Shown piece by piece: positions 18,268-27,152 of a stretch of 57,673 nucleotides of DNA. A program made the position numbers and the translations under genes. This DNA comes from Acidobacteriota bacterium. Lineage in GTDB: Bacteria > Acidobacteriota > Terriglobia > Acidiferrales > UBA7541. Position 1 is the stretch's first letter. Each line of letters opens with the position of its first letter. Under the pieces are notes generated by a model. It saw nothing but the letters and a program-made list of their open reading frames with translations. It was not told where the DNA came from and did not search any database. The stretch covers positions 1 to 57,673 of the forward strand of contig JAKASX010000011.1 of assembly GCA_021818865.1 (NCBI GenBank), read 5' to 3'.

Positions 18268-19575
18268 TTGAGTTCGCTCGGCATTCCTGTCGAATCGCGC
18301 ACGCTCCCGAACGGCCTGCGCGTGGTCGTTTCTCCCAATCGTTCCGCGCCGGTCGTGACGGTTGGCGTCTATTACCGCATCGGTTTCCGGCTCGAACCCG
18401 AGGGCCGGAGCGGTTTCGCGCATCTTTTCGAGCACATGATGTTTCAAGGTTCCGAGCACGCCGGCAAAATGGTGCACATTCGCCTGATCAACGCCTCCGG
18501 CGGCGTCCTCAACGGCTCGACCGCCTACGATTACACCAACTATTACGAATCGGTCCCGTCGAACGCCCTCGAACGCGTCCTGTGGCTCGAAGCCGACCGG
18601 ATGCGCGCGCTCAACGTGAGCCAGGAAAATCTGGAAAATCAGCGCGACGTCGTAAAAGAAGAAGTCCGCGTCAACGTCTTCAATGAGCCCTACGGCGGTT
18701 TTCCCTGGCTCGATCTTCCTCCCATCGCCTATCGCCGTTGGCCCAACGCCCACAATTTCTACGGCGATTTCGCCGATCTCGACGCCGCCAGCCTCGCCGA
18801 CGTTCGCCAGTTCTTCCTCACCTACTACACGCCGCGCAACGCCGCTCTCGTCATCGTCGGCGACGTCGCTCCCGCCGAAGCCTTCGCTCTCGCCGAGCGC
18901 CACTTCGCGCCGATTCCCGCCGGGCCCGAACCGCCGCGCGCCGACGTTTCCGAACCCCCTCCCGGCGAGGAGCGCCGCGGCGTCGTCGAGGAGAAATTCG
19001 GCAATCTCGGCGGCATCGCCATCGGCTACCACCTGCCCGAGCGTCGCAGCCCCGATTGGTGCGCCTTCGCGCTCGCCGATCGCATCCTCCACGAAGGCCG
19101 CGCCGGCCGGCTCTATCGCGAACTCGTGCTCGAAAAGGAAATCGCCGTCGAAGTCGAGGGCGGCATCCACTACGCCGCCGGCGACCTGTTCGATTACAGC
19201 GGTCCCATGCTCATGACCACCCGCCTGCTTCATCGCCCCGACGTCGCGCCCGCCGCCGTCATCGAAGCCTACGGCCGCGTCCTCGCCGAATTGTGCGAAA
19301 AAGCGCCGGAGAGCGCCGAACTCGAACAGGTGCAGGCGAAACTCAAATCCGATTTCTATTCCGCGCTCGATGGCGCGCGTTACATTCCCCGCTTCGGCCT
19401 GATGCACTGGCTCGCCTGCTTCTCGCTCTTCGACGGCGATCCCGGCCTCGTCAACACGATCCTCGACGAATTCTCCGGCATCCCGCCGGAGCGCGTCCGC
19501 GAAGTCGCCGAGCGCTACCTGCGCAACGAAAACCGCGCCATCGTCGAGCGCCGTCCCGTCCGAGGTGAAAAGTGA
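18268..19575 (+). CDS. M16 family zinc metallopeptidase, catalytic member
   Basis: About 435 residues. I choose TTG at 18268, because CAGGAGG lies just upstream and the encoded SSLGIPVESRTLPNGLRVVV is the normal family N-terminus; the frame stays open upstream through the repeat. The inverted zinc motif HxxEH is present in FAHLFEHMMFQGSEH, with the downstream Glu in NQRDVVKEEVR. No signal peptide is visible from this start, so a cytoplasmic or periplasmic location is open. It overlaps the next gene by four bases (GTGA). M16 enzymes often work as an active/inactive pair, as seen here. Confidence 0.9.
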   Translation: MSSLGIPVESRTLPNGLRVVVSPNRSAPVVTVGVYYRIGFRLEPEGRSGFAHLFEHMMFQGSEHAGKMVHIRLINASGGVLNGSTAYDYTNYYESVPSNALERVLWLEADRMRALNVSQENLENQRDVVKEEVRVNVFNEPYGGFPWLDLPPIAYRRWPNAHNFYGDFADLDAASLADVRQFFLTYYTPRNAALVIVGDVAPAEAFALAERHFAPIPAGPEPPRADVSEPPPGEERRGVVEEKFGNLGGIAIGYHLPERRSPDWCAFALADRILHEGRAGRLYRELVLEKEIAVEVEGGIHYAAGDLFDYSGPMLMTTRLLHRPDVAPAAVIEAYGRVLAELCEKAPESAELEQVQAKLKSDFYSALDGARYIPRFGLMHWLACFSLFDGDPGLVNTILDEFSGIPPERVREVAERYLRNENRAIVERRPVRGEK

Positions 19576-20945
19576 ACGCGCCCGAAACGTCCAATTCCTC
19601 TCTGGTTCCCGCGCTCGGCGCCGAGCGTCCCGTCGTCTGGCCCGCGCGGCACGTCCACCATCTATCGAACGGCCTCCAGGTCGTCTTGGTCGAAGCCCAC
19701 GGCGTCCCGCGCCTCACTCTCGAGCTGCTCGTTCGCAGCGGCAACGCCTGCACGGCTCTCTCGAATCCCGGCCTCGCCGAAATGACGGCCACCGTCGTTC
19801 GCACCGGCACGGCTCACCGTTCCCGGCGCCAGATTGAAGAGGATTTGCGCCGCATCGGCGGCGCGGTTTCCACCGGCGCCGGCGCCGATTCCAGCACGCT
19901 CGCCGCCGATGCGCTCGCCGAATCCGCGAAACCCCTCGTCGATCTCGTCGCCGAAATCGCCCGGGAAGCCGTTTTTCCCGCCGGGGAATTCGAACGCGAG
20001 CGACGCCAGGCTATCGAAGCGCTTCGCCTGGAGCGCGTCACGCCCGGTTTCCTCGCCGGAGAACGCGTCCGCCGCCAGCTTTTCGCCAATCATCCCTACG
20101 CCGTCGTTTCCCCCTCCATCGAGCAGGTCGAAGCGTATCGCCTCGAGGATCTGCGCGCGTTCTACGCGCGCCATTGGTCCGCCGCGAATTCGCTCCTCGT
20201 CGCCGTCGGCGATTTTTCGGCCGCGCGCCTGCTCGCCGAAATCGAGCGCGCCTTTGGCGCCTGGCCCTCCGGCGAAATTCCCACGTTCGACGATCCGGCA
20301 ATCGAGGCTTCGCGCGGCCGCCGCGTCCATCTGGTGCATTTGCCGGGCACGAATCAGGCTCGCGTCGTCATCGCCAATCCGGCCATCACGCGGCGCCATC
20401 CCGATTGGATTCGCCTCGGCGTCGCCAACGCGATTTTCGGCGGCGCGTTCCATTCGCGTCTCGTCGCCAATATCCGAGAGCAAAAGGGCTACACCTACAG
20501 CCCCTCGAGCGCCGTCCACGCCCTCCGCCGCCGCGGCTGGTTCGCCACGCAAGCCGCCGTCCGCAACGAAGTCGTCGGCCCGGCGCTCGCCGAAATGTTT
20601 TACGAACTCGACCGCATGCGCACGCTCCCCGTCGCCGCCGACGAACTTGCCGAAATCCAGAATTATCTCGCCGGCGTTTTCTCGCTCGGCGTCGCGACGC
20701 AAGACGGCCTGCGCGGCCAACTCGCGAACCTCTATTTGAACGAATTGCCCGAGGATTATCTCGAAACCTATCGCCAGCGCGTTCGCGGCGTCACCGCCTC
20801 GGACGTCCTCGAAGCCGCCAGAAAGTGGATGGATTCGCCGAACGCGCTCGTCGTCGTCGTTGGCGATCGCGAACACGTCGCCACGCAAGCCGCGCTTTTC
20901 GGCGAAGTCACGCTGTGGGACGCGTCTGGCAACCGCATCGGTTGA
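19572..20945 (+). CDS. M16 peptidase-like protein lacking the zinc motif
   Basis: 457 residues from a GTG start overlapping the previous stop. The family layout is kept (LSNGLQVVLVEAHGVPRLTLEL, GLAEMTATVVRTGTAHRSRRQ, IREQKGYTYSPSSAVHAL, the R-Y pair region in the C-terminal half), but the position of HxxEH reads GLAEM, so the zinc ligands are gone. In bacterial M16B pairs, the inactive partner completes the peptide-binding chamber of the active one. The tight coupling to the active gene supports a heterodimer; that is inference. Confidence 0.9.
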   Translation: MNAPETSNSSLVPALGAERPVVWPARHVHHLSNGLQVVLVEAHGVPRLTLELLVRSGNACTALSNPGLAEMTATVVRTGTAHRSRRQIEEDLRRIGGAVSTGAGADSSTLAADALAESAKPLVDLVAEIAREAVFPAGEFERERRQAIEALRLERVTPGFLAGERVRRQLFANHPYAVVSPSIEQVEAYRLEDLRAFYARHWSAANSLLVAVGDFSAARLLAEIERAFGAWPSGEIPTFDDPAIEASRGRRVHLVHLPGTNQARVVIANPAITRRHPDWIRLGVANAIFGGAFHSRLVANIREQKGYTYSPSSAVHALRRRGWFATQAAVRNEVVGPALAEMFYELDRMRTLPVAADELAEIQNYLAGVFSLGVATQDGLRGQLANLYLNELPEDYLETYRQRVRGVTASDVLEAARKWMDSPNALVVVVGDREHVATQAALFGEVTLWDASGNRIG

Positions 20946-21015
20946 CGAGGTGCTGCGTTGGAATCGCGCCGCCGTTTCCCGCGAGCGGCGCTAAAATACG
21001 CGTGGAGGTTCAGCG

Positions 21016-21348
21016 ATGCCAATCGTCGCGCGAAATCGGATGCGAGGCTACGCCGCGGCCTTCGCCCTGACGTTTCTGTTCGCCGTCGCGGCCGCAGCCA
21101 AGCCCAAGCCGCGAAGACCGATCGATCTGAATACAGCCACGCTCGATCAGCTCGAGGAACTTCCCGGCATCGGTCCGAAAATGGCCCAGCGCATCCTCGA
21201 TTTTCGTGAAAAAAGCGGTCCGTTCGAGCGCGTCACCGATCTTCGCGCCGTCCGCGGCATCGGCCGCAAGCGCTTCGAAAAAATCCGCCCCTACGTCACC
21301 GTCGGCTCGCCGCGCGATTCCTCGGCCGCGAAATCGTCTCACCGCTAG
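21016..21348 (+). CDS. ComEA-like helix-hairpin-helix protein
   Basis: 110 residues with a GGAGG site before ATG 21016. An N-terminal hydrophobic segment (AAAFALTFLFAVAAAA) serves as signal peptide or anchor, followed by a double HhH module: LNTATLDQLEELPGIGPKMA and LRAVRGIGRKRFEKIRPYVTV. This is the DNA-binding module of ComEA, which binds incoming DNA during natural transformation. No other competence genes are nearby, so a role in DNA uptake is plausible but not shown. Confidence 0.9.
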   Translation: MPIVARNRMRGYAAAFALTFLFAVAAAAKPKPRRPIDLNTATLDQLEELPGIGPKMAQRILDFREKSGPFERVTDLRAVRGIGRKRFEKIRPYVTVGSPRDSSAAKSSHR

Positions 21349-21400
21349 CCGCGCTTCCCGTTCACTCCTGCGCGGCAGCGGCCTCATCCGCGCCCCTCGC

Positions 21401-23056
21401 CTATTTCTTCCGCCCAAGCAGTTCCAACAACTTTTTTCCTTTCGGCGACCCCACTCCCGTGCACGGGTTCCATCCGGGTCCCGCGCGATAACGTCCGTTC
21501 GTCCCTTTGCAGATGGCCCGCACCGCGCGCTGGAACGGTCGCGTGTAGAAAAAAGGACTCAAAAATCCCGCCGGTTTTCCCATCTTTTGATTGATCCGCG
21601 CCACCAGTCCCGCCCACAGCGGCGCCGCTGCGCTCGTGCCTCCCATGGGAATCACGCGGCTCCCGCTCAAAATGGCATATCCGCCAGCGAGGTCCGCTTT
21701 CGCCGCCACGTCCGGCACGCCGCGGCCGCGCTTTTTCCCTTTCGCCTTTTCGATGGGTTTCTTCTGCCACGACGGTTGCTCGAAAAACGCGCTGTATCCG
21801 CCCGAACTGGACATCGGCATCCCGCCGAACGTCTCGTTCCAGACGGTTTCCTCCGTTTTCCGGCTTTCGATGCGCAGGTGCGTTCCTCCGCAAGCCAGCA
21901 CGTACGGGCTCGATGCCGGGAAATTCACTTCTGTTTTTCCGGAATCGCCCGACGAAACGCAAACCGTCACGCCGCACAGCGCGGCGATCTGGTAGCACCG
22001 GTTCATCACCCGCAGCACCTGCGGCGGAATCGAGCTCTCCGGCGCGCCCCAGCTGCACGAAATCACCGAAGGGGGTCGCGGCGTTCGCGCCAACGCGTGC
22101 GTCGTCGCCAGGAATCGTCCCCGCTCCGTATTCGGCGAAAAATAGGCGATGATGTCCGCGCCCGGCGCGAACGACCCCACCAGTTCCACATCCATCGTCG
22201 CCTCGATCGTCCAGATGGTTTTGCGCCCCATCTGTTCCGTCTCGTCGTGCAGAAAACTGTTGTGTTCCAGCGCGTCGGCCAGCCGCGCCAGTTCGCGTTT
22301 CGCCACCGGCTCGTTTTTCCCTCCGCCCAGTTCCTCCACGCTCACCCGCGGCCGCTTCCCGCCGCGCCGCGCGAAATACGTCTCCAAATCCGAGCGATAA
22401 AACCCTCCGCCCAGGCAAATCACCGCGACCGTCTGTCCCCGTCCGTCCGCGTGTTCGGGAAATTCGTACACCTTCGCCACGTCGTGCGGATGCGTGGCCC
22501 TGACCATCCCCGTCGTCCCGTGCCGCGCGAAGAGCGGGCGATTGCTCAGCCCCAGAACCCCTTCGATGACGCTCGCCAGATGCCGCGGGATCGCCACCGG
22601 ATTATCGTGGCTGTGGTATCGCCCCATCGGCCCGTCGTAGTGCGCGAACTTCACGCCGAAGGCCCCCGCCAGTTCGTCGAACGTTCCCGCGAGCGCCACC
22701 GACCGCCTGCGCCGGCTCGTTTCCACCACCGTCAATCCCTCGCTCTCGTAATACGCCGCAACGCTCTCGATATCCACGCGGCTCGCCGCGTAGCGCCGGT
22801 CGAATTCCCTCCGGTCCGGCACGTGGCGCCGCGCCGGCGGCTTGAAGGCGATTTTTTCGATCCCCTCCAGAATTCCGGCCTCGCCCTCTCGCGGTCTCAC
22901 CACCACCGTCACGTGCCGGCGCCGGTGGGGATGCTCCGGCTGGAAACGATTCGATTTCCGCACCACTCCCAGGGGCAGGTGCACCGGCTCGCTTCCCGCC
23001 AGGTCCACGCGATTTCGCGCGGAGCTTCCACGATGTTGCTGCTTCGTTGCGGACAC
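21401..23056 (-). CDS. Sedolisin (S53) family serine-carboxyl protease
   Basis: About 551 residues from a GTG at 23056, chosen because GGGAGG lies 10 bases upstream and the frame above it is basic, low-quality sequence; a longer frame runs to 23398. The N-terminal half is the pro-domain (VTVVVRPREGEAGILEGIEK, AGAFGVKFAHYDGPMGRYHS). Catalytic features: Glu and Asp in TIEATMDVELVGSFAPGAD, the oxyanion Asp in CVSSGDSGKTEV, and Ser in PMGGTSAAAPLWAGLVA, where the usual SGTS is GGTS. Calcium-site residues appear in GVPDVAAKAD. Sedolisins such as kumamolisin act at acidic pH. It lacks an obvious signal peptide from this start. Confidence 0.88.
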   Translation of the reverse strand: MSATKQQHRGSSARNRVDLAGSEPVHLPLGVVRKSNRFQPEHPHRRRHVTVVVRPREGEAGILEGIEKIAFKPPARRHVPDRREFDRRYAASRVDIESVAAYYESEGLTVVETSRRRRSVALAGTFDELAGAFGVKFAHYDGPMGRYHSHDNPVAIPRHLASVIEGVLGLSNRPLFARHGTTGMVRATHPHDVAKVYEFPEHADGRGQTVAVICLGGGFYRSDLETYFARRGGKRPRVSVEELGGGKNEPVAKRELARLADALEHNSFLHDETEQMGRKTIWTIEATMDVELVGSFAPGADIIAYFSPNTERGRFLATTHALARTPRPPSVISCSWGAPESSIPPQVLRVMNRCYQIAALCGVTVCVSSGDSGKTEVNFPASSPYVLACGGTHLRIESRKTEETVWNETFGGMPMSSSGGYSAFFEQPSWQKKPIEKAKGKKRGRGVPDVAAKADLAGGYAILSGSRVIPMGGTSAAAPLWAGLVARINQKMGKPAGFLSPFFYTRPFQRAVRAICKGTNGRYRAGPGWNPCTGVGSPKGKKLLELLGRKK

Positions 23057-23259
23057 AGGACGATTTCCTCCCGTTCGGCTGCTTCGAATTCCCCGCAGGC
23101 GTTTCGGTGAAAGGAGCATGCCGCCTCGTCGCCGGAATTGCAAGTCCATCCTCGTTGCGCGGCCTGGCGCGCTTGCGTTCGCGCGAAAAAACGCGCGAAA
23201 CGCGGGGCGTTCCTCGCGCCGCATTTCGTTCGCGTCGCGCCCGAAAACCGCCGCGGGGC

Positions 23260-23288
23260 TTGCGACCCTCCCCCGACTCGTGTAGCAT
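23260..23288 (+). promoter_or_regulatory. Candidate promoter of the Nif11/YcaO/TfuA operon
   Basis: TTGCGA at 23260-23265 and TAGCAT at 23283-23288 are separated by 17 bases and end 36 bases before the precursor start. This is a moderate match to a housekeeping promoter; the transcription start is not known. Confidence 0.45.
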
Positions 23289-23324
23289 GGCCGCCTGAGC
23301 TTCCCCAAGGCAAAAGGAGAAACC

Positions 23325-23561
23325 ATGTCGGCTGCGGACGCAAAGAAGTTCATGGCCCAGGTCAAAAAGGATCCCGTCCTTCGCAAGAAGCTCGTCAAGG
23401 AATCGCACGCTGCGATGGACCGCGCGGTGAAGATCGCTCGGAAACACGGCTACAAGCTCACCAAGGAAGACTTTCACAAGCATTTGAAGAAGCAGTGGGC
23501 GGCGAAAAAGCCGGCGTCTTCTCAAAAAGCGGATGCCTTCACTTGCGTTGCTATGGTCTGA
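23325..23561 (+). CDS. Nif11-type RiPP precursor peptide (candidate)
   Basis: 78 residues, ATG 23325 behind a strong AAAGGAG site at 5 bases. Residues 1-53 fit the Nif11 leader pattern: MSAADAKKFMAQVKKDPVLR, an Ala/Lys-rich helix, then ARKHGYKLTKEDF, the conserved aromatic turn that ends a Nif11 domain. The tail, residues about 61-78, is different: KKPASSQKADAFTCVAMV, with one Cys (74) and no Gly-Gly site. Nif11 leaders guide modifying enzymes to a C-terminal core. It is the first gene of an operon with YcaO and TfuA, so I read it as their substrate. The cleavage site and final product are unknown. Confidence 0.8.
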   Translation: MSAADAKKFMAQVKKDPVLRKKLVKESHAAMDRAVKIARKHGYKLTKEDFHKHLKKQWAAKKPASSQKADAFTCVAMV

Positions 23562-23567
23562 GGTTTA

Positions 23568-23587
23568 GCCCCGGACAGGTTCCGGGC
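23568..23587 (+). promoter_or_regulatory. Hairpin between precursor and kinase genes
   Basis: GCCCCGGA pairs with TCCGGGC around the loop CAGGT, with one bulged C, seven bases after the precursor stop. There is no T run, so it is not a full terminator; it may protect or attenuate the transcript, giving more precursor than enzyme mRNA. Inference only. Confidence 0.4.
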
Positions 23588-23598
23588 ATATTCCCAAG

Positions 23599-25851
23599 GT
23601 GACCACGGAAAAGAATCAACGGTACCGCGTGCTGAAAAAACTCGGCAGCGGAGGCATGGGTGACGTTTGCCTCGCCGAGGATCTCATCCTCGAACGCAAA
23701 GTCGCCCTCAAGTTCCTTTCCAAAGCCACCAGCAGCGATCCTGCCGCACGCCGCCGCTTTCTCCGGGAAGCCAAGGCCGCGGCCGCCATCGACCACCCCT
23801 ACATCTGCAAGGTCTACGAAGCCGGCGAAATGAATGGCGAGCTGTTCATCGCCATGGAATACATCGAGGGCGAGGATCTCTACGCCCTGCTTCGCCGCGG
23901 GCGTCTGCCCATCGAGGAAGCCCTGCGCATCGGCACCGAAATCATCGAAGGCCTCGCCCGCGCCCACGAAGGCAAGGTCGTGCATCGCGACCTGAAACCC
24001 TCCAACGTCATGCTCACTCGCGACGGCCACGTGAAAATCGTCGATTTCGGCCTCGCCCGCAGGCTCTCCACCGAGGAATCTCCAACCCTCAGCGGCCCCA
24101 GCCTCACCCAGGCCGGCGCGATGGTCGGCACGATCGTCTACATGTCTCCCGAACAGCTCCGCGGCGAGCCGGCCGACGAACGCAGCGACGTCTTCTCCCT
24201 CGGCCTGATCCTCTACGAAATGCTCGCCGGCAGGCATCCGCTGCTGCGCAAAACCTACGTTGCCACGGCAACCGCCATCCTGCGCGAGGACCCTCCGCCG
24301 CTTTCCGAATTCCTGGAAGGCTGTCCGGAATGGGTCGAACAGCTCGTCATGCGGATGCTCGCACGCGAGCCGGCCGATCGTTTCGCTTCCGCCGCGGAAG
24401 TCATCCGCGAGCTGCGCGAATATCGCAGCGGCATTCGCGTCTCGGTCGCCCCGCGCAGCGGCTCCTCCGCCCCGGCCATCGCCGTGCTTCCGTTCGTCAA
24501 TCGCAGCCGCGACGAGGAATTTGATTATTTCGTCGAGGGCATGACCGACGAAATCAACGCGCGCATCTCCAAAATCGCCGGCCTCAAGGTCATTTCCCGC
24601 GGCTCCGCCATGCGCTTCAAGGGTTCCGAAAAAAACCTCCAGGAAATCGGCCAGGAACTCGGAGTCGCCTTCCTCGTCGAAGGCAGCGTTCAGCATTTCG
24701 GCTCGCGCGTCCGCGTCATCGCCGGCCTGGTCGAGGTCGAAACCAACAGCCAGGTCTGGGCCGAAACCTACGATCACGACCTAAAGGACATTTTCCAGAT
24801 TCAGACCGACGTTTCCCGCAACATCGCCGTCGCCATCCGCGGCCGTTTTTCCGGCGTCACCGGCTCCGCCAGCACCATCCCCGAGCAGCCGCAGAACATG
24901 GTCGCCTACGAATTTCATCTGCGCGGCGCGTATTTCATGAACAAATGGACTCCCGGCGCCGTCCGCCAGGCCATCGAATATTTCGGAAAGGCCATTGCCG
25001 CCGATCCCAATTACGCGCCCAGCCAGGCAGGTCTGGCCACCTGTTACGGCAGGGCCTCGCTCCTCGGTTTCCTCCCGGCCGCGGAAATCGCTTCCGAAGG
25101 CGCCAAGGCACGCGCCGCGGCGCAGCGCGCTCTCGAACTCAATCTCAACCTCCCGGAAGCGCACGTCGGCAAAGCCGTCGTCGCGCTGGGATTCGACTGG
25201 GACTGGCGCACGGCCGAAGCGGCCCTCGATCGCGCCCTCGAGCTCAATCCGAACCTCGCCGACGCCCACATGCTGCTCGGCTGGCTGCTCAGCTCGCAGG
25301 GCCGCTTCGACGAAGCCCGCCCGCACGCCGAACGCGCCGTTGAGCTCAGCCCGCTCGATCCCGGCTACCTCACTCAACTGGGTTGGGAAATTCTGCATAG
25401 CGAAGGGCCCACTGAAGCCGCCGAGCAAAAGCTGCGCCAGGCGCTCGAAATAGAGCCGAACTTCCTTACGGCCAAGATGAATTTGGCCAAGCTCTACACC
25501 GACCGTGGGGAAGTGGAAAAAGGACTTGCGCTTTACGAGGGCAGCATATGGAGCAGGCCGCAACTTGCCTCGGTCTACGCCGCGGCCGGCCGTACGGAGA
25601 TCGCGCGAAAGATTCTGCAGGAAATCACGGCGCCCGAGGAGGTAGACCGGCATTCGCCTTTCGATCTCGCCCGGCTTTACCTCTCGCTCGGCGACGAAGA
25701 AAACGGTTTCGAGTGGCTCGAGAAGGCCTGCCAGATGCACGACAGTCACATGTTTTACATCAACGTGATGTTCAACAGTTCGCCGATTCTGCGGAAACAC
25801 CTTTCCAATCCCCGCTACCTCTCCATCCTTCATCGCATAGGGTTGTCGTGA
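23599..25851 (+). CDS. Ser/Thr protein kinase with TolB-like region and TPRs
   Basis: 750 residues from GTG 23599, 37 bases after the precursor gene. Kinase domain, residues about 8-275: Gly loop LGSGGMGDV, Lys38 in VALKFL, HRD in VHRDLKPSNVML (Asp131), DFG in VDFGLA (Asp149), and GTIVYMSPEQL. Residues about 295-410 form a TolB/CsgG-like alpha-beta module (IAVLPFVNRSRDEEFDYFVE, GVAFLVEGSVQ), and about 430-740 hold TPR repeats (ALELNPNLADAHMLLGWLLS, ALEIEPNFLTAKMNLAKLY). No membrane helix is seen, so cytoplasmic. This architecture is common in Acidobacteriota, but here the gene sits inside a RiPP operon, overlapping ycaO by four bases. Its role there (regulator or adaptor) is unknown. Confidence 0.93.
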   Translation: MTTEKNQRYRVLKKLGSGGMGDVCLAEDLILERKVALKFLSKATSSDPAARRRFLREAKAAAAIDHPYICKVYEAGEMNGELFIAMEYIEGEDLYALLRRGRLPIEEALRIGTEIIEGLARAHEGKVVHRDLKPSNVMLTRDGHVKIVDFGLARRLSTEESPTLSGPSLTQAGAMVGTIVYMSPEQLRGEPADERSDVFSLGLILYEMLAGRHPLLRKTYVATATAILREDPPPLSEFLEGCPEWVEQLVMRMLAREPADRFASAAEVIRELREYRSGIRVSVAPRSGSSAPAIAVLPFVNRSRDEEFDYFVEGMTDEINARISKIAGLKVISRGSAMRFKGSEKNLQEIGQELGVAFLVEGSVQHFGSRVRVIAGLVEVETNSQVWAETYDHDLKDIFQIQTDVSRNIAVAIRGRFSGVTGSASTIPEQPQNMVAYEFHLRGAYFMNKWTPGAVRQAIEYFGKAIAADPNYAPSQAGLATCYGRASLLGFLPAAEIASEGAKARAAAQRALELNLNLPEAHVGKAVVALGFDWDWRTAEAALDRALELNPNLADAHMLLGWLLSSQGRFDEARPHAERAVELSPLDPGYLTQLGWEILHSEGPTEAAEQKLRQALEIEPNFLTAKMNLAKLYTDRGEVEKGLALYEGSIWSRPQLASVYAAAGRTEIARKILQEITAPEEVDRHSPFDLARLYLSLGDEENGFEWLEKACQMHDSHMFYINVMFNSSPILRKHLSNPRYLSILHRIGLS

Positions 25852-27152
25852 CCCGGCGCCCGCATCCTCGGCGGGCGGCGAGCGGTTGGCCAGGATGGCA
25901 GGCGCTTGCTTGGGCGCTCGATCCCGCCGCCGATCCCGGCCGCAAACGTTTTTTCCGCGGCACACATCGCCTTCGTTCTCCCGCCGAAACCCTCGCTCGC
26001 CTGCGTCCTCTCGCGCCGCAGATGGGCGTCACGCGCGTCGCCAATATCACCGGTCTGGATCGCATCGGCATTCCCACCGCCGTCGCCTGCCGGCCGGTGT
26101 CGCGCGCCCTCGCCGTTTCCCAGGGCAAGGGCCTCGATCTCGACCAGGCGCGCGCCGGCGCCATCATGGAATCGCTCGAATCCTTCCACGCCGAGCGCAT
26201 CGCCCTCCCGCTCCTGTTCGGCAGCCTCGCCGATCTGCGCTCGACGCACCGTCTCGCCGAGGTCGATCGCCTCCCGCTCGTGAAGTCCACGGTCTTCCAC
26301 TCGCATCTGCCGATTCTCTGGGTCGAAGGCTACGATCTGCTCCAGCGAGAACCGGCCTGGGCGCCGTACGAAATGGTGACGCTCAATTTCACCTTGCCCT
26401 CTCCGCCGGGCTCGGGCTGCTTTCAAAGCACTTCGAATGGTCTCGCATCCGGCAATCATGTGCTCGAGGCCGCAAGCCACGCCATCTGCGAAGTCGTCGA
26501 GCGCGACGCTCTCGCCCTCTGGGAACAGCATCCCGAATCCTGGCGCCGCTCGCGCCGCGTGGATCTCTCCACGGTGGACGATCCCGCCTGCCGCGACTTG
26601 CTCGACCGCTACGCCCGGGCCGGCATAGACGTCGTTGCCTGGGACGCGACGTCCGACGTCGGCATCGCCGTCTTCCATTGCATAATTGCCGAGCGCTCGC
26701 CCGATCCCTTGCATTTCTTCTACGCCGCGCGCGGTTCCGGCTGCCATCCGGCGCGCGGCGTCGCGTTTTCCCGCGCGCTCACCGAAGCGGCGCAATCCCG
26801 CGTCACCTACATCTCCGGTTCGCGCGACAACGTCTACCGCGAGGATTACGAACGCGCTCACGATTCCGAGCAGATTCGTTCCCGCCAGCTGGCCTGGCAA
26901 AGCCAGCCCGCTCGCCGCCGTTTCCGCCAGACTCCCGATCGCCTCTCGCTCACACTTCGCCAGGATCTCCTTTGGGAACTCGAACGCCTCCGCGCCGTCG
27001 GCGTCGAAAGCGTCATCGCCTTCGATCTTTCCCTCCCACCGTGGGACATTCCCGTCGTTCGCGTCGTCATCCCCGGTCTTGAGGGCGTTGTGGATACAAT
27101 CAGCTACGCTCCCGGCGCGCGCGCGCAATCCCTCCGCGGACACCGCCGATGA
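25848..27152 (+). CDS. YcaO-domain enzyme (putative thioamide or azoline synthase)
   Basis: 434 residues from a GTG at 25848 overlapping the kinase stop (GTGA). YcaO enzymes use ATP to activate backbone amides of a precursor peptide; with TfuA they exchange oxygen for sulfur to make thioamides, without TfuA they commonly make azolines. ATP-site motifs are visible: GAIMESLESFHAER (Glu108, 111, 116), EAASHAICEVVERDALALWE (Glu207, 215, 218), and ALTEAAQSRVTYISGSRDN. The end reads LPPWDIPVVRVVIPGLEG, with the Trp-Pro region typical of TfuA-linked YcaOs. A separate E1-like partner is absent. It lies next to a Nif11 precursor and TfuA, so a sulfur-inserting modification of that peptide is the best reading. 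Confidence 0.93.
   Translation: MTRRPHPRRAASGWPGWQALAWALDPAADPGRKRFFRGTHRLRSPAETLARLRPLAPQMGVTRVANITGLDRIGIPTAVACRPVSRALAVSQGKGLDLDQARAGAIMESLESFHAERIALPLLFGSLADLRSTHRLAEVDRLPLVKSTVFHSHLPILWVEGYDLLQREPAWAPYEMVTLNFTLPSPPGSGCFQSTSNGLASGNHVLEAASHAICEVVERDALALWEQHPESWRRSRRVDLSTVDDPACRDLLDRYARAGIDVVAWDATSDVGIAVFHCIIAERSPDPLHFFYAARGSGCHPARGVAFSRALTEAAQSRVTYISGSRDNVYREDYERAHDSEQIRSRQLAWQSQPARRRFRQTPDRLSLTLRQDLLWELERLRAVGVESVIAFDLSLPPWDIPVVRVVIPGLEGVVDTISYAPGARAQSLRGHRR

Noticed and set aside
21206-23110. 634-codon plus-strand frame
   Set aside because: Antisense of the sedolisin gene, whose catalytic motifs are clear; the plus frame has low-complexity Arg/Pro sequence.
23057-23398. N-terminal extension of the sedolisin frame
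   Set aside because: Basic, compositionally odd sequence overlapping the RiPP promoter region and the precursor start; GTG 23056 has a good ribosome site.
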